A stretch of 64,000 bases of DNA from Gp6-AA45 sp035652075 (lineage in GTDB: Bacteria; Acidobacteriota; Vicinamibacteria; Vicinamibacterales; CAVVIG01): NCBI GenBank assembly GCA_035652075.1, contig DASREL010000219.1:22376-86375 (forward strand), in the 5' to 3' direction. Shown piece by piece: positions 1 to 8,599 of the stretch. Both the position numbers and the translations under genes were made by a program. Under the pieces are notes generated by a model. The model searched no databases. It worked only from the letters and a program-made list of their open reading frames with translations, and was not told where the DNA came from. Numbering within the stretch: the stretch's first letter is position 1; each line of letters begins with the position of its first letter.

Positions 1-601
1 CGCGCGATCCGTAGACCTTCACCCAGTCCGAGCCGGCAGCCACGCGCGCGTCGGCCAGTTGCTTGTACGAATCCGGATTCGGACCGGTGGCGTTGCGCGG
101 GGCGGAGAGGCCTTGACCGGCGACGAACATCCGCGGACCGACCATCTTGCCGCTGTTGATCAGATCGCGCATCGCGTAGTCGACTTCGCCGCTCGCTCCG
201 AGATCGCGAACCGTCGTCACGCCGGTCTCGAGCGTCTTGCGCGCATTCTCGAACGCGAGCACCGTCGTCACGCCCGCCGGCCGCCGCGGTTGATTGAGCG
301 GCCGCGTGCCGGAGGAGCGATCCCAGTAATACGTCATGTGCGTGTGGAGATCGATCAGGCCGGGGATCACCGTGTAGCGGCTGAGATCGATCGTCTCGAC
401 ATTCGGCGGCACCGTCGTCCCGACCGACGTGATCCGATCCTTGTCGATGAGGATGACGGCGTTCATCGTGACGCGTCCATTGCCGTCGACGAGGCGACCG
501 GCCTTGATGGCTCGTGTTTGCGCGTTCGCGGGGGCCACGGCCACGAAGATCACGAAGACCGCGAAGTTCGCGACGATCCTGAAGGACGCTTTACGACGCA
601 T
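1..601 (-). CDS. Secreted amidohydrolase family protein, N-terminal 200 residues (cut by window edge)
   Basis: Only the N-terminal third is in the window; the frame is open to base 1. It begins with a signal peptide (MRRK, hydrophobic stretch about residues 9-24, APANAQ cleavage region). A short beta-sandwich segment follows, then the amidohydrolase metal-site start IPGLIDLHTH, with H86 and H88 as the expected HxH metal ligands. The visible part stops in the WVKVYGS region that precedes the next metal ligand in this superfamily. These enzymes hydrolyse C-N bonds (dipeptidases, imidazolonepropionase relatives); the substrate cannot be told. The ATG overlaps the end of the upstream WYL regulator gene by 11 bases, so the two are probably co-transcribed. 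The signal peptide core is built from a 9-bp repeat described separately. Confidence 0.85.
   Translation of the reverse strand, partial: MRRKASFRIVANFAVFVIFVAVAPANAQTRAIKAGRLVDGNGRVTMNAVILIDKDRITSVGTTVPPNVETIDLSRYTVIPGLIDLHTHMTYYWDRSSGTRPLNQPRRPAGVTTVLAFENARKTLETGVTTVRDLGASGEVDYAMRDLINSGKMVGPRMFVAGQGLSAPRNATGPNPDSYKQLADARVAAGSDWVKVYGSR
542..577. repeat. 9-bp tandem repeat inside the amidohydrolase signal peptide
   Basis: Four degenerate 9-bp units (CACGAAGAT, CACGAAGAC, CGCGAAGTT, CGCGACGAT). Read on the minus strand they encode the hydrophobic signal-peptide core (FAVFVIFV). The same unit family forms the array at 17645-17770. Confidence 0.6.
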
Positions 602-1586
602 AACGTGCTCGCGCCTCTTCGAATTGGTCGGCGATCTCGCGGGCGAGGCTGGCGGGCGAGATCACGCGGGCGAATGGGCCGAAGCTGAGGATCCAGCTCT
701 GAAGCGCGCGGTCGATCGTGACGTTGAGCGTCATGACGAGGACGTCGTCGCGCTCGACGATGTGCTGCGAGGGATGCCAGTCGCGCGTGCGGACGTAATC
801 GGCGACGGCCGGCTGAAACTCGATCTCGACGCGCTCTGGCGCGCCGGAGTGGACGCCGAGCGAGTGCGGAAACGCTGTGTCGGGCAATTCCTCGATCGGC
901 GTGAAGCGCTCGTCGAGCAGCGAGAGTTCCTGCACCCGCTCGACCGCGAACGTGCGCACTTCGCCGTACTCCGGGACGTAGGCGAGCAGATACAGTCCGC
1001 CTTGTGCGTACGCGAGGCGGTACGGGTGGATCACGTATTCCTTCGTCCGATCGCTGGAGCGCGAGTGATAGGTGAGGCGCGCCTGCCGATGGTGCAGCGT
1101 CCCTTCGAGAGCACGCGCGACGATCTGTTGCTGCCGCGGCTCGTCAACCGCGGCGCGGCGCAGCGGATCCGGTTTCGTCGCGATGACGTGCGGCAGCTGA
1201 TCGAGAAACGCGCGCATGTGCGGCGTCAGCACCGACGACAACTTCTCGAACGCGCTCTCGACATCGTCGCGAAACGGCGTCCCGGACAACGACTCGAGCA
1301 GCGATCGGCTGAAGTGCAGCGCGCACAGTTCGGCGACCGTCAGTCCCGCGGCGAGGCCCTTGAACGCCTGGCCGTTGACCTTCCAGCGCGTGCGCCCGTC
1401 ATCGCTCGACTTGTCGTCGAAGAGCGGGAACCCGGCTTCCTCGAGCGCCTGCAGGTCGCGACGAATCGTCCGCGTCGTGACGTCGCACAACGTGGCGAGC
1501 TCGTCGATCGTGACGCCCCCGCCCCTCGACGCCTCAATTTGCTTGAGGATCGTCCATTGACGGATCACTTCCGCATTGCGGCCCAC
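591..1586 (-). CDS. WYL-domain transcriptional regulator (HTH plus WYL)
   Basis: 331 residues. An N-terminal DeoR/HTH_11-type helix-turn-helix (about residues 15-55, with TTRTIRRDLQALEEAGFPLF) is followed by a WYL domain (about 165-235, containing HPYRLAYAQGGLYLLAY) and a C-terminal WCX-like segment (about 255-320). WYL domains bind nucleic acid or nucleotide ligands and control DNA-binding in bacterial regulators. The GTG start at 1586 lies 6 nt behind a TACAAT -10-like hexamer, and two palindromes flank that hexamer, so autoregulation is likely. The gene overlaps the downstream amidohydrolase by 11 bases. The regulon is unknown. Confidence 0.9.
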   Translation of the reverse strand: MGRNAEVIRQWTILKQIEASRGGGVTIDELATLCDVTTRTIRRDLQALEEAGFPLFDDKSSDDGRTRWKVNGQAFKGLAAGLTVAELCALHFSRSLLESLSGTPFRDDVESAFEKLSSVLTPHMRAFLDQLPHVIATKPDPLRRAAVDEPRQQQIVARALEGTLHHRQARLTYHSRSSDRTKEYVIHPYRLAYAQGGLYLLAYVPEYGEVRTFAVERVQELSLLDERFTPIEELPDTAFPHSLGVHSGAPERVEIEFQPAVADYVRTRDWHPSQHIVERDDVLVMTLNVTIDRALQSWILSFGPFARVISPASLAREIADQFEEARARYAS

Positions 1587-1612
1587 GTGGGGATTGTACT
1601 AGCCACGTGGCT
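1582..1612 (-). promoter_or_regulatory. Paired palindromic operator around the -10 of the WYL regulator gene
   Basis: CCCACGTGGG (1582-1591) and AGCCACGTGGCT (1601-1612) are perfect palindromes sharing the core CCACGTGG. Their centres are exactly 20 bp apart, about two helical turns. Between them on the minus strand lies TACAAT (1598-1593), 6 nt before the GTG start. The geometry suits a regulator dimer pair repressing its own leaderless promoter. Binding by the WYL protein is inferred. Confidence 0.55.
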
Positions 1613-1618
1613 GAACGA

Positions 1619-2641
<1,023 letters not shown>

Positions 2642-2648
2642 GCGTGTA

Positions 2649-2654
2649 CTCCTT
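2649..2654 (-). promoter_or_regulatory. Shine-Dalgarno site that fixes the mreB start
   Basis: AAGGAG on the minus strand, 7 nt upstream of GTG 2641. It is one of few strong ribosome-binding sites in the window and favours the GTG over the in-frame ATG at 2683. Confidence 0.8.
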
Positions 2655-2700
2655 CGGTCGGAAGAGCTATGCAAGAGCGGCACCGTGGCAACCTGAGCCG

Positions 2701-5346
2701 TTGCGTCGGCGGAATACGCGTGTCTTCATAACGCTCAGCGTGCCTTTCTTTCTGATTCTCTGGCTTTTGGCGTTTCCGCAGCAGTCACCCGCGGACGAAT
2801 ACCGGACGCTCGTCGAGCGCGCGCAAGAGGCGCGCCGCGCCGGCCGGGTGACCGAGGCGGGACGCCTGTATCTCGACGCGAAGGCGGTGGCCGACAGGAT
2901 GGGCGACCGTGCCCGGGCGGCCAACGCGCTCATCAACTACTCGGCGATCCCGGGGCAGCAGGCGGACTATCCTGCGGCGCAGGCGGCGCTCGACGAAGCG
3001 CGGGCCATCGCCGAAGATCTCCACGACGACGACCTTCTCGCCTCCGCGCTGTCGAACAGCGGCATCGTCGCGCGTCTGACCGGCGATTACGACGCGGCGC
3101 TGGCCGACTACACGCGCGCGCTCGCGCTGGCGCGCAAAGAAGGGCAGCGCGAGACCGAATCGCGCGTCCTGACGAACATCGGCCTCGTCAACGCCATCCA
3201 GGGACACTACAAAGAAGCGATCGATTCCTACGAACGCAGTCTCGCCATCCGGGCGACGCTGCCCGATGGCGGCAATCCCTCGCTCACCATCAACAACATC
3301 GGCGCGGTGTACGAATCGCAGGGCAACCTCGATCTCGCGCTCGAGTACTACCAGCGCGCGCTGGCGATCAACGAGAAGAGCGGCGGCGATATCGGAGCGC
3401 CACTCAGCAACATCGCGCACGTCTACAAGTGGACCGGGCGCCGGGCCGAAGCGCTCCGGTCGTTTCAGCGCGTCCTCGAGCTGCACGAGAAGCGCGGCTA
3501 CAAGACGGGGATCGCGACGGCGCTCTACAACATTGCGTCGATCAGCCAGATCGAAGGCCGCTACGCCGACGCGCTCGACTGGTATCAACGCAGTCTCGCG
3601 ATACGCGACGAGATCCACGATCAGTCGGGGATCGCGGAATCGCTCGAAGCGATCGCCGAGACGCTGCTCCTGATGGGACGCGACCAGGAAGCGCTCGACG
3701 CGACGGACCGCAACATCTCGGTCGCCTTGGCGATCAAGAGCAAGGAATTGCTGTGGCAGCCGCAGACGCTGCAGGGACAAATCTATCGGCGGCGCGGTGA
3801 TCTCGATGCCTCGATCGCCGCGTATCGCCGCGCGATCGCGACGATCGAAGCGTTGCGCGACGAGGTCGCGGGCGGCAGCGAGTCGCGCGAGCGGTTCCTC
3901 GAGGACCGCGTCGTCGCCTACCGTGGCCTGGCGTCGACGTTGATCGCGGCGCGCAAGACCGATGAGGCGTTGGACATCGCCGAGCGCGCGCATGGGCGCG
4001 TCCTCGCCGAGTCGCTGCAGCGTGGCGCATCGGCGACGCGCTCGCTTTCGCCGGAGGAACGCGAACGGCAGAAGATCCTCGAGCGCGATGTCGTGACGTT
4101 GACGGCGCGCGTGGCGGCGCTCGAAAAACAGGGGCCGGCAGCGTCCGGGGCATCGGCTTCGGCGACCGAGCGTTTGCGCGAAGCGCGCGTCAACTACGAT
4201 GCGTTCCGCGACGCGCTCGACGCGCGCTATCCGGTCCGCCGTCTGGTCCGCGGCGATCCGGCGTCGGACATCCGGCGCGCCGCCGCGGATCTCATCATCG
4301 ACGAGACGACGGCGATCGTCGAATACGTCGTCGGAGAGAACGAGACAGATGTGTTCGTGGTCGCGCGATCGCGTGCCAACGGCGACGTCGGCGTGACGGC
4401 GTTCGCGTTGCCGATCGAGCGCGCGAAGCTGTCTGCGCAGGTGGATCGGTTCGACAAGAAACTCGCGTCGCGGGCGCTCGACTTCCATCCCGATGCGCAG
4501 GCGCTCTACACGGCGCTGATCAAACCGATCGCCGCGTCCCTCGCCAGCAAGACGCACCTCATCGTCATTCCCGACGCATCGCTGTGGTACGTGCCGTTTC
4601 ACGCGCTCGAACCGTCGCGTGGCGTGGCGCTCGTCGACCGCGTCGACGTCAGCTATGCGCCGTCGATCTCGGTGCTCCACGCGATGCACGAACGGCGGGC
4701 GGCTCTGCCCGCGTCGCGCACGCCGCGCCTGCTGGTCGCCGCCGATCCGAGCGGGTCGCAGCCGGCGCTCGCCGCCGCGCGGCAGCAAGCGACGACGCTC
4801 ACCAATTTGTACGGCGCGCGCGACACGCGCGCGCTGGTGGGTGCCGATGCCACCGAGGCGCGTGTCCGAGGATCGGTCGCCGGCGCGTCGGTCCTGCACT
4901 TCGCGACGCACGGTGTGCTCGACGACGCGAGCCCGATGTACTCCTTCTTACAGCTGACACCGAAGAGCGGCAGCGACGCGTCCACCGACGGGCGTCTCGA
5001 AGCGTGGGAGATCGAGTCGCTGCAGCTCGACGCGCAGGTCGCGGTCTTGACCGCGTGCGACACCGGCCGCGGCCGCGTGGCCGACGGCGAAGGCGTGATC
5101 GGGTTGACGTGGGCATTCTTTGCCGCCGGCACTCCGTCCACGGTCGTGTCGCTGTGGAAACTGGAATCGGAGAGCGCGGCGGCGCTCACGCTCGCGTTCC
5201 ACCAGCAGCTCCGCGCGTCGCTGGTAGCAGGACATGGACAGGTGGCGCCGAGCCTGCGATCCGCGGCGCTCACACTGCGCCGCGATCCGCGGTGGCGGCA
5301 TCCATTCTATTGGGCGGGGCTCGTGCCGATCGGTGACGCGTTCTAA
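2701..5346 (+). CDS. Secreted TPR-repeat CHAT-domain protease-like protein
   Basis: About 881 residues from TTG 2701. N-terminus: RRR, then a hydrophobic segment (about residues 8-25) that looks like a signal peptide or anchor. TPR helical repeats fill about 30-420 (many A-L-x-Y-x-R-A-L motifs). A coiled-coil linker follows, then a C-terminal CHAT domain (about 590-880), a caspase-like fold. The likely dyad is H737 (in HFATHGV) and C786 (in LTACDTGRG). The start is uncertain: no in-frame ATG lies before the hydrophobic segment, and TTG 2701 is the start that keeps a charged n-region. Its 3' end overlaps by 4 bases the convergent anti-sigma-like gene, which sits with a sigma factor, suggesting a shared pathway. 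The protease activity is inferred from the fold and dyad. Confidence 0.85.
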   Translation: MRRRNTRVFITLSVPFFLILWLLAFPQQSPADEYRTLVERAQEARRAGRVTEAGRLYLDAKAVADRMGDRARAANALINYSAIPGQQADYPAAQAALDEARAIAEDLHDDDLLASALSNSGIVARLTGDYDAALADYTRALALARKEGQRETESRVLTNIGLVNAIQGHYKEAIDSYERSLAIRATLPDGGNPSLTINNIGAVYESQGNLDLALEYYQRALAINEKSGGDIGAPLSNIAHVYKWTGRRAEALRSFQRVLELHEKRGYKTGIATALYNIASISQIEGRYADALDWYQRSLAIRDEIHDQSGIAESLEAIAETLLLMGRDQEALDATDRNISVALAIKSKELLWQPQTLQGQIYRRRGDLDASIAAYRRAIATIEALRDEVAGGSESRERFLEDRVVAYRGLASTLIAARKTDEALDIAERAHGRVLAESLQRGASATRSLSPEERERQKILERDVVTLTARVAALEKQGPAASGASASATERLREARVNYDAFRDALDARYPVRRLVRGDPASDIRRAAADLIIDETTAIVEYVVGENETDVFVVARSRANGDVGVTAFALPIERAKLSAQVDRFDKKLASRALDFHPDAQALYTALIKPIAASLASKTHLIVIPDASLWYVPFHALEPSRGVALVDRVDVSYAPSISVLHAMHERRAALPASRTPRLLVAADPSGSQPALAAARQQATTLTNLYGARDTRALVGADATEARVRGSVAGASVLHFATHGVLDDASPMYSFLQLTPKSGSDASTDGRLEAWEIESLQLDAQVAVLTACDTGRGRVADGEGVIGLTWAFFAAGTPSTVVSLWKLESESAAALTLAFHQQLRASLVAGHGQVAPSLRSAALTLRRDPRWRHPFYWAGLVPIGDAF

Positions 5347-6308
5347 CGGAGCTTGCGGAGGCTCGCCTGCAGCCGCTGGACGATGGACGATTGCGGGTTC
5401 TGCTGGCTCGCCAGCGTCAGCTCTCGTTCGGCCTCGTCGAGGACGCCGGCGTTGGCCAGCAACACGGCCAGCGCGATGTGTGAATCGCCAGCCCGTCGCC
5501 GCAGCGACGCCAATTCCAGACTCTGTTCTGCTGTCGTGACCATGAACGTTGCCTCTGGTTGCGGGGGCGCCGGCGCCGTGATCTCGCGGTCCCGCGTGCG
5601 CGCCGTCACTTGCCACACATAACGATGTCCGCGGCTGAGCGCCCGATCCGGCGTCCACGTCGTGGCGCGTTGCCAGGCGCTGCGGACGACCGGTTCGTAG
5701 CGCTCGTCGAAGATCTCGGCCCGGTACTCAGTCAACGCGTCAGACTCGGCCGCAGCAGTCCACGACAGCGTCGGGCGCTCGGTGTCGACGACGCTCAGGG
5801 GTGATAACGGACCGAAGGCCGCCGTCGGATTTGCCGTTCCCATCAGCACTCCGCTCGGTGGTTTCAGCGATGCGAGGACCGTCGCGCGAGGCAGCTCGCC
5901 GGTCGCTTCGGCGCGGTCGACGAGCGCCTGCTCGTCCGCGGTCAGCGTTTCGTGTGTGGGCGCTTGTGCGACGACCGGTGTCGGTCTTGCGACAGGACCG
6001 GAGCTCGTCGTCCGCGTGCCCCAGATGACGTTCAGGGTGATCGCGACCGATGCCGCCACCGCGCCAACTGCTGCCCATCGCAGGACTGGGCGTGACGCCG
6101 GCACCGGTTGTCTCGCGTCCGCGGCCAGCTCGTCTCGCATCATGTCGACGGTGTCGATGACACGGCCGTGTCCGCCGCTCAGTGCCAGCGCGCGTTCGCG
6201 GCAGGCGGCGCATGCCCCCAGATGATCGTCCACGACCAGCAGCTCGGCGGGGGGGAGCGCCGCGGCCGTATAGGCCGTGAGCTGCGGATCGGTCGGATGA
6301 CCGTTCAA
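5343..6308 (-). CDS. Membrane anti-sigma-like protein with zinc finger and periplasmic domain
   Basis: 321 residues. The N-terminal HxxxCxxC motif (H29, C33, C36) matches the zinc-binding anti-sigma (ZAS/zf-HC2) signature. One transmembrane helix lies at about 76-96, then a low-complexity Pro/Ala/Thr linker, a fibronectin-III-like beta domain (about 155-250: LSWTAAAES, YVWQVTARTR) and a helical C-terminus with a TPR-like helix pair. The predicted topology is zinc finger inside, FN3-like domain outside. It lies 40 bases downstream of a sigma factor gene on the same strand, the usual order for sigma/anti-sigma pairs. Its end overlaps the convergent CHAT gene. Binding to the neighbouring sigma factor is inferred. 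Confidence 0.75.
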   Translation of the reverse strand: MNGHPTDPQLTAYTAAALPPAELLVVDDHLGACAACRERALALSGGHGRVIDTVDMMRDELAADARQPVPASRPVLRWAAVGAVAASVAITLNVIWGTRTTSSGPVARPTPVVAQAPTHETLTADEQALVDRAEATGELPRATVLASLKPPSGVLMGTANPTAAFGPLSPLSVVDTERPTLSWTAAAESDALTEYRAEIFDERYEPVVRSAWQRATTWTPDRALSRGHRYVWQVTARTRDREITAPAPPQPEATFMVTTAEQSLELASLRRRAGDSHIALAVLLANAGVLDEAERELTLASQQNPQSSIVQRLQASLRKLR

Positions 6309-6348
6309 TCCTTCCTCACCATCTGAAGACGTACGAACAAATTTGTTA

Positions 6349-7455
6349 TTACCACCGGCCGAACCTCGCCATCCGGCGGCCCAATCGCTGACGTCCCGCC
6401 TTCCGTAAGTTGATGACCTGCTGTCGCGTCATCTGCATCTGTGCGGCGATTCGCGCATCGTCGAGCGGCAGGTCCCGCCAGACCGCCGCGAGCTCGAGCG
6501 GCGTCATCTCGATGGCTTCGGCGATCTGGCGCATGGTCGCAACGCCCGTCAGCGTCAACAACGGAAGGGCGCTGTGATGTCCCTCGTCGCGCAGGTTCAG
6601 CAGGATGGCGCGGCGTTGCGGCAGCGGCAGCTCGCGAACTTCGGTCCACAACTGCTGCAGGTATTGCTGCTGGACCATCGAGTCGAGCGCCGATTCCTGC
6701 GGATCCGCGATGTCGTCGAGGATGTCGGCGCTGGCGCCGCTCTCGCCCGGGCGGGGGCGCCATTCGATCCCGAAGACGCCAGCCATTGCATCGACCAGGG
6801 CGTCGAACTCGATCGGCTCGCCGATCCGCGTGAGCAGCGCGATGACGCTGTCGCCGAGCCCTGCGTGCTGGTTCGCAGAATCCTGCAACGCTTCGCGCGC
6901 GAAACTCCGCGGATCGCGGCGGAACGCCGCCGCGTCGTCCGGATGACGGCTGACGACGCGAGGCGTCGTGGCCCATGCCGTGAGCCGGCATCGCCAGATG
7001 CCGACGGCGTCCTGTTCGAGTGTCAAGTCGGGGTCGTAATTAAGCGCGTAGCGGAGCCGGTTTTTCAACCGCGCGCGCTGCGGGTACAGCCGCCGCAGGT
7101 GCGTATAGCACGTGCGGTAGGCGATGCTGGCGACGTACCCCGAGAAGTTTTCGATGCTCTGGTCTGACTCGGTCTTCAACTGACGCAGCCGTCCCAGCAG
7201 GTGCAGCACCACGTCGGCGCGGACGTCGTCGGCGTCAACGGTCTGCGCGTGCGGCCCGCGCGTCGCGCCGCACAAGGTGCGCGACACGATCGTGCGAATC
7301 GTGCGGTCGGTCTCGCCGCCGAGCAAGGCGGCCAGGTACCGCTCCGACTCCTCGCCGGTGGCCTGCAGATACGGCAGCAGCTGGGGGTCCACGTGCATTG
7401 AGAATTTTTGGAGTGGAACGACGGGATGGTAATACGGCCCGGATTCGGTCGTCAT
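6349..7455 (-). CDS. RNA polymerase sigma-70-like factor, divergent ECF type
   Basis: 368 residues, long for an ECF sigma factor. A region-2-like block (about 75-140: DDVRADVVLHLLGRLRQL, then SGYVASIAYRTCYTHLRRL) resembles the core-binding and -10 recognition helices. The C-terminal half carries two HTH-like segments: MRQIAEAIEMTPLELAAVW, and LDDARIAAQMQMTRQQVINL followed by KAGRQRLGRR at the end, the likely region 4. The middle insert is of unknown function. The gene is followed 40 bases later by the zinc-finger anti-sigma-like gene and transcribed divergently from the RND efflux operon, 52 bases away. Sigma assignment is by pattern; the first ATG was taken because no downstream start has a better signal. 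Confidence 0.7.
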   Translation of the reverse strand: MTTESGPYYHPVVPLQKFSMHVDPQLLPYLQATGEESERYLAALLGGETDRTIRTIVSRTLCGATRGPHAQTVDADDVRADVVLHLLGRLRQLKTESDQSIENFSGYVASIAYRTCYTHLRRLYPQRARLKNRLRYALNYDPDLTLEQDAVGIWRCRLTAWATTPRVVSRHPDDAAAFRRDPRSFAREALQDSANQHAGLGDSVIALLTRIGEPIEFDALVDAMAGVFGIEWRPRPGESGASADILDDIADPQESALDSMVQQQYLQQLWTEVRELPLPQRRAILLNLRDEGHHSALPLLTLTGVATMRQIAEAIEMTPLELAAVWRDLPLDDARIAAQMQMTRQQVINLRKAGRQRLGRRMARFGRW

Positions 7456-7495
7456 GTCTTACTGACCACGATTTTCATCGCGCTGTAACCCGTAG

Positions 7496-7501
7496 TACAA
7501 C
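7496..7501 (+). promoter_or_regulatory. -10-like hexamer of the first RND operon
   Basis: TACAAC ends 6 nt before ATG 7508. With usual spacing, transcription would start at or next to the A of the start codon, giving a leaderless mRNA. No Shine-Dalgarno sequence is visible there. Confidence 0.4.
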
Positions 7502-7507
7502 GATGAG

Positions 7508-8599
7508 ATGCGTATCAGCACGCGGGCCGGCCGGGCTGCGATCGCCATCGCGGCGCTCGTCGCCCACGCCTGTAACAGGGGAGAGCCGGCCGCCGCTCCG
7601 CCGGCGATGCCTCCCACGCCGGTCGTCCTCGCGTCGGCAAAACCCGTTTCCATCGACGACACCACCGAATATGTGGCGACGCTGAAGTCGCTGCACTCGA
7701 CCGTGATCCAGCCGCAGGTCGACGGGCAGATCACGCAGATCTTCGTCAAGTCGGGCGATCGAGTGCGGCAGGGCGCGCCGCTGGCGCAGATCGATCCGCG
7801 TCGACAGCAAGCGGCCGTCAGCAGCCAGGAGGCCGAGCGTGCCGCGCGAGAGGCCGCCGTCGCCTTTGCGCGGCAGCAGGTGCAGCGGTCGCGCGACTTG
7901 CTCGCCGCCGGCGCGATCAGCAAGCAGGAAGAAGAGCAGGCTGAAACCGCGCTGACAACCGCCGAAGCGAACTTGCAGGCGCTGAGCGCGCAGGTGCAGC
8001 AGCAGCAAGTCCAGCTGCGGTACTACACCGTGACGGCGCCGACCGCGGGCGTGGTGGGCGACGTGCCGGTTCGCGTCGGCATGCAGGTCAGCCCGCAAAC
8101 GTCGCTGACGACCATCGATCAGAACGAGACGCTCGAAGCGTACGTGTCGGTGCCGATGGAACGCAGTACGAAACTGCGCGTCGGCCTGCCGCTGCAACTG
8201 CTCGCGAGCGACAGCGCCGATCAACTCGCGTCGACGAAAATCTCGTTCGTCTCGCCGCACGTCGACGATCAAACGCAGTCAATCCTCGTCAAGGGCATCG
8301 TGACGAATCCGAACGGACGTCTACGTGCCTCGCAATACGTCCGCGCGCGGATTGTGTGGGACACGCACGAGGGGATCGTCGTACCGGTCACCGCCGTCCT
8401 TCGCGTCAGCGGCCAGTTCTTTGCGTTCGTCGCCGAGGACGCCGGCGGGAAGCTCGTCGCGAAGCAGCGCGCGATCAAAGTCGGTCCGATCGTCGGCGAC
8501 AACTACCCGGTCGTCGACGGGATCAAACCAGGCGAGCGCGTCGTCGTCTCCGGCTCGCAGAAGCTCGTGGACGGCGCGCCGATCCAACCGGCCGCGTAA
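7508..8599 (+). CDS. RND efflux periplasmic adaptor (AcrA/MexA type)
   Basis: 363 residues. Signal peptide with a possible lipid-attachment Cys (VAHACNRG, not a perfect lipobox), a lipoyl-like half motif (VDGQITQIFVKSGDRVRQG), a long coiled-coil hairpin rich in Ala, Gln and Glu (about 95-165), the second lipoyl half (YYTVTAPTAGVVGDV) and a C-terminal beta-barrel and membrane-proximal part. It links an inner-membrane RND pump to an outer-membrane channel. It is the first gene of a three-gene operon; its TAA stop overlaps the pump ATG (TAATG). The substrate is unknown. Confidence 0.93.
   Translation: MRISTRAGRAAIAIAALVAHACNRGEPAAAPPAMPPTPVVLASAKPVSIDDTTEYVATLKSLHSTVIQPQVDGQITQIFVKSGDRVRQGAPLAQIDPRRQQAAVSSQEAERAAREAAVAFARQQVQRSRDLLAAGAISKQEEEQAETALTTAEANLQALSAQVQQQQVQLRYYTVTAPTAGVVGDVPVRVGMQVSPQTSLTTIDQNETLEAYVSVPMERSTKLRVGLPLQLLASDSADQLASTKISFVSPHVDDQTQSILVKGIVTNPNGRLRASQYVRARIVWDTHEGIVVPVTAVLRVSGQFFAFVAEDAGGKLVAKQRAIKVGPIVGDNYPVVDGIKPGERVVVSGSQKLVDGAPIQPAA

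Noticed and set aside
2701..7455. Type III-E CRISPR (Craspase) locus.
   Set aside because: TPR-CHAT and a sigma factor are present, but there is no gRAMP/Cas7-11, no Csx30/31 recognised and no repeat array.
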